Of a stretch of 26,569 bases of DNA, positions 1-6,862 are shown piece by piece. Where the stretch lies: positions 1 to 26,569 of the forward strand of contig CAYJXK010000009.1 of the NCBI GenBank assembly GCA_964374115.1. Direction: 5' to 3'. The position numbers were made by a program, and so were the translations under genes. The notes beneath the pieces are model-generated. The model saw nothing but the letters and a program-made list of their open reading frames with translations. It was not told the origin of the DNA and ran no database searches. Each line of letters starts with the position of its first letter. Within the stretch, counting starts at the first letter, position 1. The stretch is from CAYJXK01 sp964374115. Lineage in GTDB: Bacteria; Patescibacteriota; Patescibacteriia; Magasanikbacterales; UBA922.

Positions 1-13
1 TTGTAAATTATTC

Positions 14-204
14 TTAGGACCTATGCGTTTGCCATCGGCGCTTACCTCTCTTTTTCTCGCTGAGGAAACTCGCGTCCTTCTGAGGATCGGTGTACGCCCT
101 GCGACCGCACACGTCCATAACGGGCGTATCACCTCGCTCACACAGTCCTCATGAGAAAAAAGAGAGGTGAACGCCTCTTTGAGAGGCAAACACATACGTC
201 CTAA
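14..204. repeat. Long imperfect inverted repeat (giant hairpin) before the first gene
   Basis: Positions 14-33 pair with 185-204 at 18 of 20 positions. Inside that, 37-58 (GGCG...ACCTCTC...CTC) pairs with 153-175, TGAGGA at 61-66 pairs with TCCTCA at 146-151, and 89-99 pairs with 122-133. The apex loop is roughly 100-121. The whole 190 bp therefore folds into one long interrupted hairpin ending 4 bp before the ATG at 209. No open frame explains it. It could be a MITE-like repeat, the terminator or processing structure of an upstream gene, or the structured 5' leader of the DUF2304 gene. The pairing is seen directly; the function is unknown. Confidence 0.6.
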
Positions 205-208
205 TTCT

Positions 209-568
209 ATGAATCTTTTTCAAATCTTTTTTCTCATCTTCGTGATCGTCGCAATCGTTGTGGTATTTCGCAGGTATCGTGAAGGGTTTCTTGGTATAAA
301 AGGGACGATATTTTGGATTGTCTTTTGGGTGTGCGCGGCAATTGTTGTGTTGATTCCGAATAGTACTCTCGTGATCGCACATAGACTTGGTATCGGCCGT
401 GGATCCGATCTGATTATCTATGCCTCTGTGGCTATTATTTTTTTTCTTCTCTTCCGTTTTCATATCAAAATGGAATCATTGCATCGGGATATGACGAAAA
501 TCGTACGCGAAATTGCTTTGAAAGCAAAAGAGAAGAACGAAATCCGAAATCCGAAATCCGAAGTCTAA
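209..568 (+). CDS. DUF2304-family small membrane protein
   Basis: This is a protein of about 119 residues with three hydrophobic stretches. They lie near residues 2-20 (starting MNLFQIFFLIFVIVAIVVVF), 30-48 and 68-88, and are followed by a charged amphipathic tail (RFHIKMESLHRDMTKIVREI). This pattern and length match the DUF2304 family, which is often encoded beside glycosyltransferases; here a GT4 gene starts 6 bp downstream. I chose the ATG at 209 because an in-frame ATG at 167 would only add a non-hydrophobic 14-residue leader lying inside the hairpin arm. No clear Shine-Dalgarno is visible. The last nine residues (EIRNPKSEV) are encoded by a heptamer repeat, so the native C-terminus has probably been replaced or extended. 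A role in cell-surface glycan assembly is inferred from context only. Confidence 0.75.
   Translation: MNLFQIFFLIFVIVAIVVVFRRYREGFLGIKGTIFWIVFWVCAAIVVLIPNSTLVIAHRLGIGRGSDLIIYASVAIIFFLLFRFHIKMESLHRDMTKIVREIALKAKEKNEIRNPKSEV
540..560. repeat. Heptamer tandem repeat AAATCCG x3
   Basis: Three perfect copies of AAATCCG (540-546, 547-553, 554-560) are followed by a degenerate fourth unit that supplies the stop codon of the DUF2304 gene. Because 7 is not a multiple of 3, the tract is read in all three phases and gives the peptide IRNPKSE. It belongs with the other 7-bp tracts in this window (2432, 14796, 19754, 19944). Confidence 0.85.
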
Positions 569-574
569 GATCAT

Positions 575-1726
575 ATGCGCATTGCTCACATTGTCTGCAC
601 ATATCCACCATACTATGGCGGGATGGGTAATGCCGTGTTTCAAATCGCAAGCCATCTGGTCGCACAAGGTCACGAAGTAGAAGTGTTTACTCCAGGTGTC
701 TATGAGTCTCGTGCAGATCCATCAATCGAAAAAACAAAAGACTACGCGCGTCGTCTTCCGACCCCATTCCGTTATGGCAATGCAGCGTATATCGGAGCAC
801 TCATCCGGAAACTTGATACCTTTGATATCGTCCATCTCCATTATCCCTTTTTTGGCACCGTCAATATGGTACGACGCTGGCGGATGCGGCAAAGAGATCG
901 GCGTCTTGTCGTGACCTATCACATGGATACGCGCGCTCCGGGATGGAAAGGCGCTCTTTTTTCTCTCTACGCGAAGTATTTGCTTCCAAAAATTCTTGAT
1001 ACGGCTGATTGTCTCATTGTGAGCTCCTTTGATTTTCTTCGATCCAGTCAGGCAGCATTTCATTATACGGCGCATCCAAAGCAGTGGCATGAGATCGCGT
1101 TTGGAGTTGATGTTCGTCAATTTTTTCCGCGCGAAAAACCTCAGAAACTTTTTGCCGAGTATCAAATGAATCCAAATATTCCGACTATTCTTTTTGTCGG
1201 GGGCATGGATGAAGCGCATTATTTCAAAGGAATCCCCGTGCTCCTTGATGCGCTCGTGCGTTTGAAAGGGAGTGGGTTTTATGCGCAGACGATTTTTGTG
1301 GGGGCGGGGGCGCTCAAAGACTCATATGAGACGCGCGCGAAAAATTTTGGAATATCTGATCGAGTCCGATTTGTCGGCGCGGTATCAAACGAAGAATTAC
1401 CCTTGCATTATAATCTTGCCGATTTATTTATTCTTCCTTCGACAACGCAAGGAGAAGCATTTGGCATGGTGCTTCTTGAGGCAATGGCAAGCGGGGTGCC
1501 TGTGATTGCCAGTGATCTCCCAGGTGTCCGGACAATCGCCGATGATGGGGGGCTGACGTTTCCACCAGGCGATTCAGCCGAACTGATGAAGGAAATTATA
1601 GGATTTTTTTCAGAAGAAACAGATCGAGAGGAGTGGAAAAAAGAAGCACGAAGAGCCGTGGAAGAAAAATACACGTGGGAGAAAATTGTGGATCAGATTG
1701 GGGGAGTGTATCGAGAGATGATGTGA
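575..1726 (+). CDS. Glycosyltransferase family 4 (GT-B fold)
   Basis: The 383-residue protein has the GT4 layout. An N-terminal Rossmann half opens MRIAHIVCTYPPYYGGMG, with the glycine-rich acceptor-side loop. The nucleotide-sugar half contains ILFVGGMD near residues 205-212 and the EX7E motif, E294 and E302 within GEAFGMVLLEAMASGVPVIA. The length of about 380 residues is normal for the family. It transfers a sugar from an activated donor to a lipid or glycan acceptor at the inner membrane face; the specific sugar cannot be read from sequence. It starts 6 bp after the DUF2304 stop and is probably co-transcribed with it. The riboflavin kinase gene follows 17 bp downstream, so the cluster may be one transcript despite unrelated functions. 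Confidence 0.93.
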   Translation: MRIAHIVCTYPPYYGGMGNAVFQIASHLVAQGHEVEVFTPGVYESRADPSIEKTKDYARRLPTPFRYGNAAYIGALIRKLDTFDIVHLHYPFFGTVNMVRRWRMRQRDRRLVVTYHMDTRAPGWKGALFSLYAKYLLPKILDTADCLIVSSFDFLRSSQAAFHYTAHPKQWHEIAFGVDVRQFFPREKPQKLFAEYQMNPNIPTILFVGGMDEAHYFKGIPVLLDALVRLKGSGFYAQTIFVGAGALKDSYETRAKNFGISDRVRFVGAVSNEELPLHYNLADLFILPSTTQGEAFGMVLLEAMASGVPVIASDLPGVRTIADDGGLTFPPGDSAELMKEIIGFFSEETDREEWKKEARRAVEEKYTWEKIVDQIGGVYREMM

Positions 1727-1743
1727 GTTATCCCGAAGTATGT

Positions 1744-2106
1744 ATGAATCAAACATCAATGTTTATCGGGAAAGTCATTCATGGAGATGGAATTGGACGA
1801 GGTCTGGGATTTCCGACTGCGAATCTTGATACATCACAAGATACACTAGCTCTCCGCGCTGGCGTATATGCTGCGCGTTCTTTTCTGCTGGGAAAAGAAT
1901 ATGCGGCAGCTCTTGCTATTCAGGAAACACCGTGGAAATGCGAGTTACATCTTCTTGACTTTGAGGATAGTAATCTGTATGGTGAAAACATTGAGGTGGA
2001 GGTGGTGGAAAAGGTGAGTGAGATGGTCGCGGGGCTTTCCAAGGAAGATCTCGCACAGAAGATTGATAGAGATGTGGAACGGGTGAAGGAATTGTTAGGA
2101 AAATAA
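1744..2106 (+). CDS. Stand-alone riboflavin kinase (RibF C-terminal domain only)
   Basis: This 120-residue protein matches the riboflavin kinase domain. GKVIHGDGIGRGLGFPTANL carries the phosphate-binding PTAN motif, GVYAA follows, and CELHLLDFEDSNLYG holds the expected catalytic glutamate. The reaction is ATP-dependent phosphorylation of riboflavin to FMN. Bacterial RibF normally has about 310 residues with an N-terminal FMN adenylyltransferase domain. That half is absent here, so this protein should make FMN but not FAD. The segment between GVYA and the glutamate is shorter than usual. The start could be ATG 1744 or ATG 1759 (MFIGKV); neither has a strong ribosome-binding site. It lies 1 bp before ribE, which supports a flavin operon. 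I give no symbol because ribF normally means the bifunctional enzyme. Confidence 0.85.
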   Translation: MNQTSMFIGKVIHGDGIGRGLGFPTANLDTSQDTLALRAGVYAARSFLLGKEYAAALAIQETPWKCELHLLDFEDSNLYGENIEVEVVEKVSEMVAGLSKEDLAQKIDRDVERVKELLGK

Positions 2107-2107
2107 T

Positions 2108-2686
2108 ATGTTTACCGGCATCATCCAATCAGTCGGCCGAGTAAAAGAAAAAATATCCACCAACGAGGGGATGACTCTTGGTATTGAAGATGTTGTTGTG
2201 CGTAAGCGGGTGCGACTCGGTTCAAGCGTATCTATCTCTGGCGTCTGTCTTACTGTGACAAAAAAAATAGGCAATGTTCTTTTTTTTGATGTTGCGTTTG
2301 AAACACTTAAAAAAACAACACTTGGTGACAAAAAAGTAGGGGACGTCGTGAATCTGGAATCATCACTTCGAGTGGGGGATGAAGTGGGTGGACATTTTGT
2401 GTGTGGGCATGTCGACACCGTTGTGCAAATCAAAAGTCAAAAGTCAAAAGTCAAAAGTCATTTATTGGTTATTGTTTTACCAAACCGATTGATACGATTC
2501 GTTGTGCCGCGAGGTTCAATTGCTGTGGACGGCGTGAGTCTTACGGTTGCACGTATTCAGAAAAATGAAGTGACTGTGGCGCTCGTTCCATTTACTCTCA
2601 CACATACGACCCTTGGAAATCTGAAGAAAGGGGATTGTGTGAATATCGAGATTGACACACTCACAAAAATGATGTGTAGTCAGTAA
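2108..2686 (+). CDS. ribE: Riboflavin synthase, alpha subunit
   Basis: The protein has 192 residues and the tandem lumazine-binding fold. It starts with the hallmark MFTGIIQSVGRV. The first repeat ends with GVCLTV and GGHFVCGHVD, and the second has GSIAVDGVSLTV and the closing VNIEIDTLTK. It dismutates two 6,7-dimethyl-8-ribityllumazine molecules into riboflavin and the pyrimidine precursor. TTAGGA upstream serves as a ribosome-binding site. The loop after GHVD is encoded by four copies of a 7-bp repeat (IKSQKSKVKS). It replaces the usual loop with almost no length change, so the enzyme is probably still active. ribH, which supplies its substrate, begins 8 bp downstream. Genes for the earlier steps (ribA, ribB, ribD) are not in the window. 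Confidence 0.95.
   Translation: MFTGIIQSVGRVKEKISTNEGMTLGIEDVVVRKRVRLGSSVSISGVCLTVTKKIGNVLFFDVAFETLKKTTLGDKKVGDVVNLESSLRVGDEVGGHFVCGHVDTVVQIKSQKSKVKSHLLVIVLPNRLIRFVVPRGSIAVDGVSLTVARIQKNEVTVALVPFTLTHTTLGNLKKGDCVNIEIDTLTKMMCSQ
2432..2459. repeat. Heptamer tandem repeat AAAAGTC x4 inside ribE
   Basis: Four perfect, adjacent AAAAGTC units lie within the open ribE frame. They encode a lysine/serine-rich loop between the first lumazine-binding barrel and the strand before the second GVSLTV motif. It is the longest perfect heptamer tract in the window. Confidence 0.95.
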
Positions 2687-2694
2687 GTATCCAT

Positions 2695-3123
2695 ATGCGT
2701 CTTCGAATTGGCATCGTCGTCTCGAAGTGGCACGAGGAATACACGTCTGTCATGCTCGAGAAATGCAAAAACACCCTGATTGATGAGGGTGTACAGAAAA
2801 ATGATATTGTCACTCTGCAAGTTTCCGGTACGTTTGAAATACCCTTTGGCGCAAAGGCATTGATCGAACGTCACACACTTGACGCCGTCATCGCAATCGG
2901 ATGCCTTATCAAAGGCGAAACCATGCATTTTGAATATATTGCAGAGGAAGTGGCGCGCGGTATTATGCAAATCGGACTCGAGACAGGAGTGCCCGTTATT
3001 TTTGGCGTCCTCACATGCCTCACAGAAAAACAGGCGCGGGACCGGTCACTTGGCAAAAAAAGTCTTGCCGCTGATTGGGGAAAAACTGCGATAGAGATGG
3101 CTCGGCTGAGAATTGAGAGATAG
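2695..3123 (+). CDS. ribH: 6,7-dimethyl-8-ribityllumazine synthase
   Basis: This 142-residue protein is slightly short for the family (about 150). It condenses 5-amino-6-ribitylaminouracil with dihydroxybutanone phosphate. Diagnostic segments in order are VSKWHEEYTS, VSGTFEIP, AIGCLIKGETMHFEYI (with the catalytic histidine), PVIFGVLT and the C-terminal ARDRSLGKK phosphate-binding region. Lumazine synthases assemble as pentamers or 60-mers, sometimes enclosing riboflavin synthase trimers, which fits the adjacent ribE. The ATG at 2695 lies 8 bp after the ribE stop, with no convincing Shine-Dalgarno, so translation may be coupled. It is the last gene of the flavin cluster and is followed by a repeat element and a terminator-like hairpin. 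Confidence 0.96.
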   Translation: MRLRIGIVVSKWHEEYTSVMLEKCKNTLIDEGVQKNDIVTLQVSGTFEIPFGAKALIERHTLDAVIAIGCLIKGETMHFEYIAEEVARGIMQIGLETGVPVIFGVLTCLTEKQARDRSLGKKSLAADWGKTAIEMARLRIER

Positions 3124-3134
3124 AACATATAGCA

Positions 3135-3257
3135 AGTTTCCCATCAGCATCTCCTGATTCCTTTTTTCTTCCATCCAGAATACATCATAGCCATCCATGA
3201 GTCGTTCCATACATGTGTGTTTTTGCCCCGAGCGTTGGAGGCAAAGAAAAAAAGAAT
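3135..3257. repeat. Repeat element copy A, between ribH and dnaG
   Basis: Positions 3135-3215 align with 10306-10387 at roughly 80% identity with one gap, and weaker similarity continues to 3257. The core includes an exact 18-bp block starting TGATTCCTTTTTT and the block ATAGCCA..CCA.GAGTCG.TCCAT.CATG. The polypyrimidine arm 3156-3177 can pair with the polypurine arm 3236-3257, which closes the conserved part in a loop. An ATG at 3213 inside the element opens a 39-codon frame that stops at 3332, just before dnaG. The minus strand is also open and starts MERLMDGYDVFWMEEKRN. It may be a mobile non-coding repeat or a conserved structured leader; the homology is seen, the role is unknown. Confidence 0.7.
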
Positions 3258-3258
3258 A

Positions 3259-3298
3259 AGGGGAAGGGAGCGGAAGCCGTGCCCCTCTTGTTTTTTTG
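3259..3298 (+). terminator. Possible terminator after the flavin cluster
   Basis: AGGGG (3259-3263) pairs with CCCCT (3282-3286), with a nested CGG-AAG-CCG mini-stem, and is followed by CTTG and a run of seven T. The stem is interrupted and G-rich, so this is only a reasonable intrinsic-terminator candidate separating ribH from dnaG. Confidence 0.4.
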
Positions 3299-3341
3299 TG
3301 CATATTTCGTTACTGTACTAATGGGCTTATAGGATAGAAAT

Positions 3342-5171
3342 ATGTCCGACGTTGATCTTATCAAAGAAAAAATCGATATCATTGATCTCATCTCTGAATA
3401 CGTCCAACTGAAGCCTTCGGGTGTGAATCACAAAGGTCTTTGTCCGTTTCATCGCGAAAAGACACCATCATTTATGGTGAATCGCGAAAGGCAGAGCTTC
3501 AAGTGTTTCGGATGCAACAAAGGCGGAGATGTTTTTACGTTTGTACAAGAAATCGAAGGGCTTGAATTTGTCGAGGCGTTGAAAAATTTGGCTTCTCGCG
3601 CTGGAGTGGCTCTCACCAATCGAGAGAATGATGTGAATTCCAGTCAAAAAAATCGGCTTAGAGACATCAATACCGAATCTGCTCGATTTTTTCACAATTT
3701 TCTTATCAAAATGGACCTGGCCGCGGCCGGGCGGGCATATGTGAAAGAGCGGGGGATTCAAGATGAGACAATGGCAATCTGGCAGATCGGCTATGCTCCA
3801 GATCAATGGGATCTTCTCACACAATATCTTTTGAAAAAGGGATATAGCATCAATGATCTGGTTGCGTCAGGCCTTACCATTCAGCGAGAAGGCGCGGTAG
3901 AGGGATCCTCGCGAGGATTTTATGATCGCTTTCGTGGGCGCATCATGTTCCCCATTTGTGATGTGCATGGGGGTGTGGTGGGGTTTATGGGACGCATTCT
4001 TGTCGAAACACCAAACGCAGGAGGTAAATACGTCAACACTCCTCAGACTATTTTGTATGATAAATCCCGTGTTGTTTTCGGACTTGACAAAGCTAAGCAG
4101 GCGATCAAGGCCTCTGACCGAATTGTATTGGTCGAGGGGCAAATGGATGTGATCGCGGTTTCGCAGGGAGGGATGAAAGAAGTTGTCGCCACAAGTGGAA
4201 CCACCCTCACAGAGCATCAGATACAGCTTCTGAAGCGGTATTCACACAATCTTTCTATGGCATTTGACGCGGATACGGCCGGGCAGGCTGCCGCGAAGCG
4301 AGGTATTGATATCGCGCTTGAAAAAGGCATGAATATCCGCGTGATTATCATTCCTCCGGGCGCTGGGAAAGACCCGGATGAGTGTGTGAAGAATAATCCT
4401 GATCAGTGGTTGAAAGCAGTGGGCGATGCGCAAGATATTATGTACTGGTATTTTGATCGCGTTCTCACAGGAAAGAATTTGTCTGATCCCAAGCACAAGC
4501 AAGAGGTGGTGAACACACTTCTCCCCGAGGTTCTTCGGATTCCGTATGCCGTGGAGCGCGATCATTGGATCCAAGTCCTTTCAGAAAAAGTGGGCGTAGA
4601 ATCCGCGGTACTTCGAGAAGATGCTCAGCGGATTCTACGCAACGAAAAACATGCCTACCGTTCAAACAATTCAAAAAGTCCACAAACGACGAACAGTTTT
4701 TCCCGTCCAATTATAGAGGAAACAAGCAGGCTGGATCGCCTCATCGAAGAATTTGTTCTCTATCTCGTTCGATTTCCTTTGGTCGTTCGTTCGTTTTTTC
4801 CAAGTGTGCTCGCCTCCCTTGATTCCGTGTTGTCCACAAGTCCATTTTCTTCTCTTTACGAAGCCATAAAAAATCAGTATACTACGAATACTTTTATTAC
4901 TTTCACTGAACTGCGTGAGACAGTTCAAACCGACAATGACAGAGAGACCATCGAAAACCTCCTCATGAAGGCAGATTTATTTTTTGCATCTGAAAAAGAA
5001 GAAAAGGAAATTCGGCAAGATGTAGCGTCTTTGATACGAGACATTCGAGAGGAATGGAAGAAAAAGAAACGACAGGAAATAACATCTGCCATTGGAGAAG
5101 CAGAAGAACGAGGAGACCGGGAGCGTGTTCGGGTTCTTATGGAAGATTTTCAGCGGGTGATTGGGGGGTGA
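3342..5171 (+). CDS. dnaG: DNA primase
   Basis: This 609-residue primase synthesises the RNA primers for replication. The CHC2-type zinc finger lies at the N-terminus, with ligands C34, H37, C55 and C58 in CPFHREKTPSF and FKCFGCNKGGD. The catalytic core follows, with FYDRFRGRIMFPI and GGRI-like GFMGRI. The TOPRIM acidic residues are E265 in VLVEGQMDV and D309/D311 in FDADTAG. A helical C-terminal region ends in a very charged tail (EEWKKKKRQEI), as expected of the helicase-interaction domain. The length is normal. rpoD follows after 117 bp, preserving the dnaG-rpoD pairing of the macromolecular-synthesis operon without rpsU. No strong promoter is obvious directly upstream, and there is no clear Shine-Dalgarno. 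Confidence 0.97.
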   Translation: MSDVDLIKEKIDIIDLISEYVQLKPSGVNHKGLCPFHREKTPSFMVNRERQSFKCFGCNKGGDVFTFVQEIEGLEFVEALKNLASRAGVALTNRENDVNSSQKNRLRDINTESARFFHNFLIKMDLAAAGRAYVKERGIQDETMAIWQIGYAPDQWDLLTQYLLKKGYSINDLVASGLTIQREGAVEGSSRGFYDRFRGRIMFPICDVHGGVVGFMGRILVETPNAGGKYVNTPQTILYDKSRVVFGLDKAKQAIKASDRIVLVEGQMDVIAVSQGGMKEVVATSGTTLTEHQIQLLKRYSHNLSMAFDADTAGQAAAKRGIDIALEKGMNIRVIIIPPGAGKDPDECVKNNPDQWLKAVGDAQDIMYWYFDRVLTGKNLSDPKHKQEVVNTLLPEVLRIPYAVERDHWIQVLSEKVGVESAVLREDAQRILRNEKHAYRSNNSKSPQTTNSFSRPIIEETSRLDRLIEEFVLYLVRFPLVVRSFFPSVLASLDSVLSTSPFSSLYEAIKNQYTTNTFITFTELRETVQTDNDRETIENLLMKADLFFASEKEEKEIRQDVASLIRDIREEWKKKKRQEITSAIGEAEERGDRERVRVLMEDFQRVIGG

Positions 5172-5205
5172 GCGTCGCAATACTATCCAGTATTACTCCT
5201 CGCTC
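5170..5205 (+). other. Hairpin in the dnaG-rpoD intergenic region
   Basis: AATACT (5179-5184) pairs perfectly with AGTATT (5189-5194) around an ATCC loop. An outer GAGCG/CGCTC helix (5170-5174 with 5201-5205) overlaps the dnaG stop. No T-run follows, so it is not a terminator. In the macromolecular-synthesis operon of other bacteria, mRNA is processed between dnaG and rpoD; a similar processing role here is inference. Confidence 0.45.
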
Positions 5206-5267
5206 CGCACAGTTTTCGCTCAAAATGTATGATTTTCGCGACGAAAGAGATTTGTGAGACAGACTCT

Positions 5268-5320
5268 AAGGTGATCAAATGAAACACCATGAAATCGAAA
5301 AACCACCACACAATTCATAA
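5268..5320 (+). promoter_or_regulatory. Strong ribosome-binding site and 13-codon ORF overlapping the rpoD start
   Basis: AAGGTGAT at 5268-5275 is one of the best Shine-Dalgarno matches in the window. It is better spaced for the ATG at 5279, which opens the short frame MKHHEIEKPPHNS ending in TAA at 5318-5320. The rpoD ATG at 5289 lies inside this frame in another phase. Ribosomes may start at either ATG, so the mini-ORF could damp or couple rpoD translation. The arrangement is seen; regulation is inferred. Confidence 0.35.
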
Positions 5321-6608
5321 AAAAATCGTTCGCACCAAGCGAAAGGCACAGAAGAAAAAGATGGCGCTGAAACCCAAAAGAAAGGTGAGATTTCCGTCTC
5401 GATTCAAAAAAAGAACCAAAAGGAGAGAGTTCAAGAAGGCATTTCGAAAACAAAAAAGAAAACCACCATTTTTCCCTCAACCAAAACCACAAGAAGCGCC
5501 GATTGTCGAACCCACGCCACAAGCGCTCTGGCATTTATTTCAAAAAGGAAAAGGTCGGGGATTTCTGACAGATGTCGAAATTTTGCAACTATTTCCACGC
5601 ATGGAGTATCATCTTCCTGTATACGAAGGATTTTGTGACGCATTGGATCGTAGCAGTATTGCTATCATAGAAGTAAAGGGAGGGCTTTTGGGGCAGGGAC
5701 GGGGAGGGGATCAGCAGCAAATGCTGAATGAGATGAAAGGAGAACAGCCGGATGTGGAAGGTGAGTTTGATTTGGGGAGTATTTCTCAGGATTCCATCCA
5801 GATGTATCTGCGAGAAATTGGAAAAATTTCTCTTCTTACCGCTGAAGAAGAAGTCGTGCTTGCGAAAGCCAAGGAGCGCAATGACAGGGGTGCGGAGCGA
5901 AAAATGATCGAAGCGAATCTGCGTCTTGTGGTGTCTATCGCAAAGAAATTTGTCGGAAAGCAATTATCCCTTCTTGATCTGATTCAGGAAGGCAACATCG
6001 GTCTGTTTCGCGCAGTGAAAAAATTCGATTATCGAAAGGGATATAAATTTTCCACGTATGCCACTTGGTGGATTCGACAAGCGGTCACGCGCGCGCTTGC
6101 TGATCAGAGCCGTACCATTCGTATTCCGGTCCACATGGTCGAAACCATCAATCGGTTTCAGCAGGTGGAGCGCAGACTTCTGCAGGATTTGGGGAGAGAT
6201 CCGACGCCTGAGGAGCTTGCCGCTGAGCTCGGTGAAGAGCTCGACAAAATCAAACAAATTATCAAAATTTCGCAAGATACCGTATCGCTTGAAACATCTG
6301 TTGGCGATGACGATGACGATGATACATCTCTCTCGGACTTTATTGAGGACGTGAAAAATGCGTCTCCATCGCATGTCGCAGGCGTGCAGCTTCTCAAAGA
6401 TTATATTGTCAAGGCGATCGAACATCTCTCGCCTCGTGAACAGAAGATTCTTGAGATGCGATTTGGCCTTCGAGATGGCGTGATGCATACTCTCGAAGAA
6501 GTGGGACGAGAATTTGATGTGACTCGTGAGCGTATTCGACAGATCGAGGCAAAAGCATTAGAAAAAATTCAGACCATGGATATTGTGAGTAAGTTGAGAG
6601 ATTACTAA
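5289..6608 (+). CDS. rpoD: Primary RNA polymerase sigma-70 factor
   Basis: The 439-residue housekeeping sigma factor directs RNA polymerase to -35/-10 promoters. Region 1.2 is DSIQMYLREIGKISLLTAEE. Region 2 runs NLRLVVSIAKKFVGK through GYKFSTYATWWIRQAVTRA, with the -10-recognition and melting residues. Region 3 includes GRDPTPEELAAEL. Region 4 ends with the helix-turn-helix TLEEVGREFDVTRERIRQIE for the -35 box. The N-terminus is odd: residues 1-65 are almost half Lys/Arg, ahead of a short acidic sigma-1.1-like stretch (around residues 95-120). A run of six Asp precedes TSLSDFIED. The promoters I find here (TTGACA-like and TATACT-like, 17 bp apart) suit this factor. Transcription ends at the hairpin at 6635-6664. 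Confidence 0.96.
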   Translation: MKSKNHHTIHKKIVRTKRKAQKKKMALKPKRKVRFPSRFKKRTKRREFKKAFRKQKRKPPFFPQPKPQEAPIVEPTPQALWHLFQKGKGRGFLTDVEILQLFPRMEYHLPVYEGFCDALDRSSIAIIEVKGGLLGQGRGGDQQQMLNEMKGEQPDVEGEFDLGSISQDSIQMYLREIGKISLLTAEEEVVLAKAKERNDRGAERKMIEANLRLVVSIAKKFVGKQLSLLDLIQEGNIGLFRAVKKFDYRKGYKFSTYATWWIRQAVTRALADQSRTIRIPVHMVETINRFQQVERRLLQDLGRDPTPEELAAELGEELDKIKQIIKISQDTVSLETSVGDDDDDDTSLSDFIEDVKNASPSHVAGVQLLKDYIVKAIEHLSPREQKILEMRFGLRDGVMHTLEEVGREFDVTRERIRQIEAKALEKIQTMDIVSKLRDY

Positions 6609-6634
6609 CCCTGACATTTTGTGAATTTTTTGTC

Positions 6635-6664
6635 AAAAAGGCCTCCGTTATGGAGGTCTTTTTT
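6635..6664. terminator. Intrinsic terminator of rpoD, possibly bidirectional
   Basis: AAAAAGGCCTCC (6635-6646) pairs with GGAGGTCTTTTT (6652-6663) around GTTAT, a 12-bp stem with one G-U pair. The flanking A- and T-runs mean that both rpoD (plus) and hup (minus) transcripts would end in a U-tract. Confidence 0.92.
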
Positions 6665-6669
6665 GTACA

Positions 6670-6856
6670 TCTACTGACTATTCACACATAGCTTAATGCC
6701 AAAAATTCCATATTTGGCGCAACGCTTGCCATTCGCCCAAAAAAATCCTCAATGTATCTACTGATACATCTGCGGTTTTTTCGGGCTCCATGGCGGCGCG
6801 CTGCATCCAAATCTGAAATTTTTACTCTATTAACCTATGTGCGAATAGTCAGTAGA
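6670..6856. repeat. 187-bp near-palindrome between the convergent rpoD and hup genes
   Basis: The outer arms 6671-6697 and 6829-6855 match at 25 of 27 positions as an inverted repeat. Pairing continues inwards: AAAAATT.CA.ATTTGG opposite its complement near 6804-6825, GCCC-A-run (6735-6750) opposite T-run-CGGGC (6772-6786), and ATGTATC (6752-6758) opposite GATACAT (6763-6769) around a TACT loop. The whole segment can therefore form one long hairpin. It ends 6 bp before the hup stop codon and begins just after the rpoD terminator. There is no transposase gene and no obvious target-site duplication. It could be a MITE-like element or a long double-stranded RNA region in the hup 3' UTR. Confidence 0.85.
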
Positions 6857-6862
6857 ATCAGA

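Noticed and set aside
6299..6330. GAT/GAC run in rpoD as a microsatellite
   Set aside because: It encodes an Asp-rich loop before SLSDFIED, where sigma-70 proteins are normally acidic; mixed codons argue against a simple repeat.
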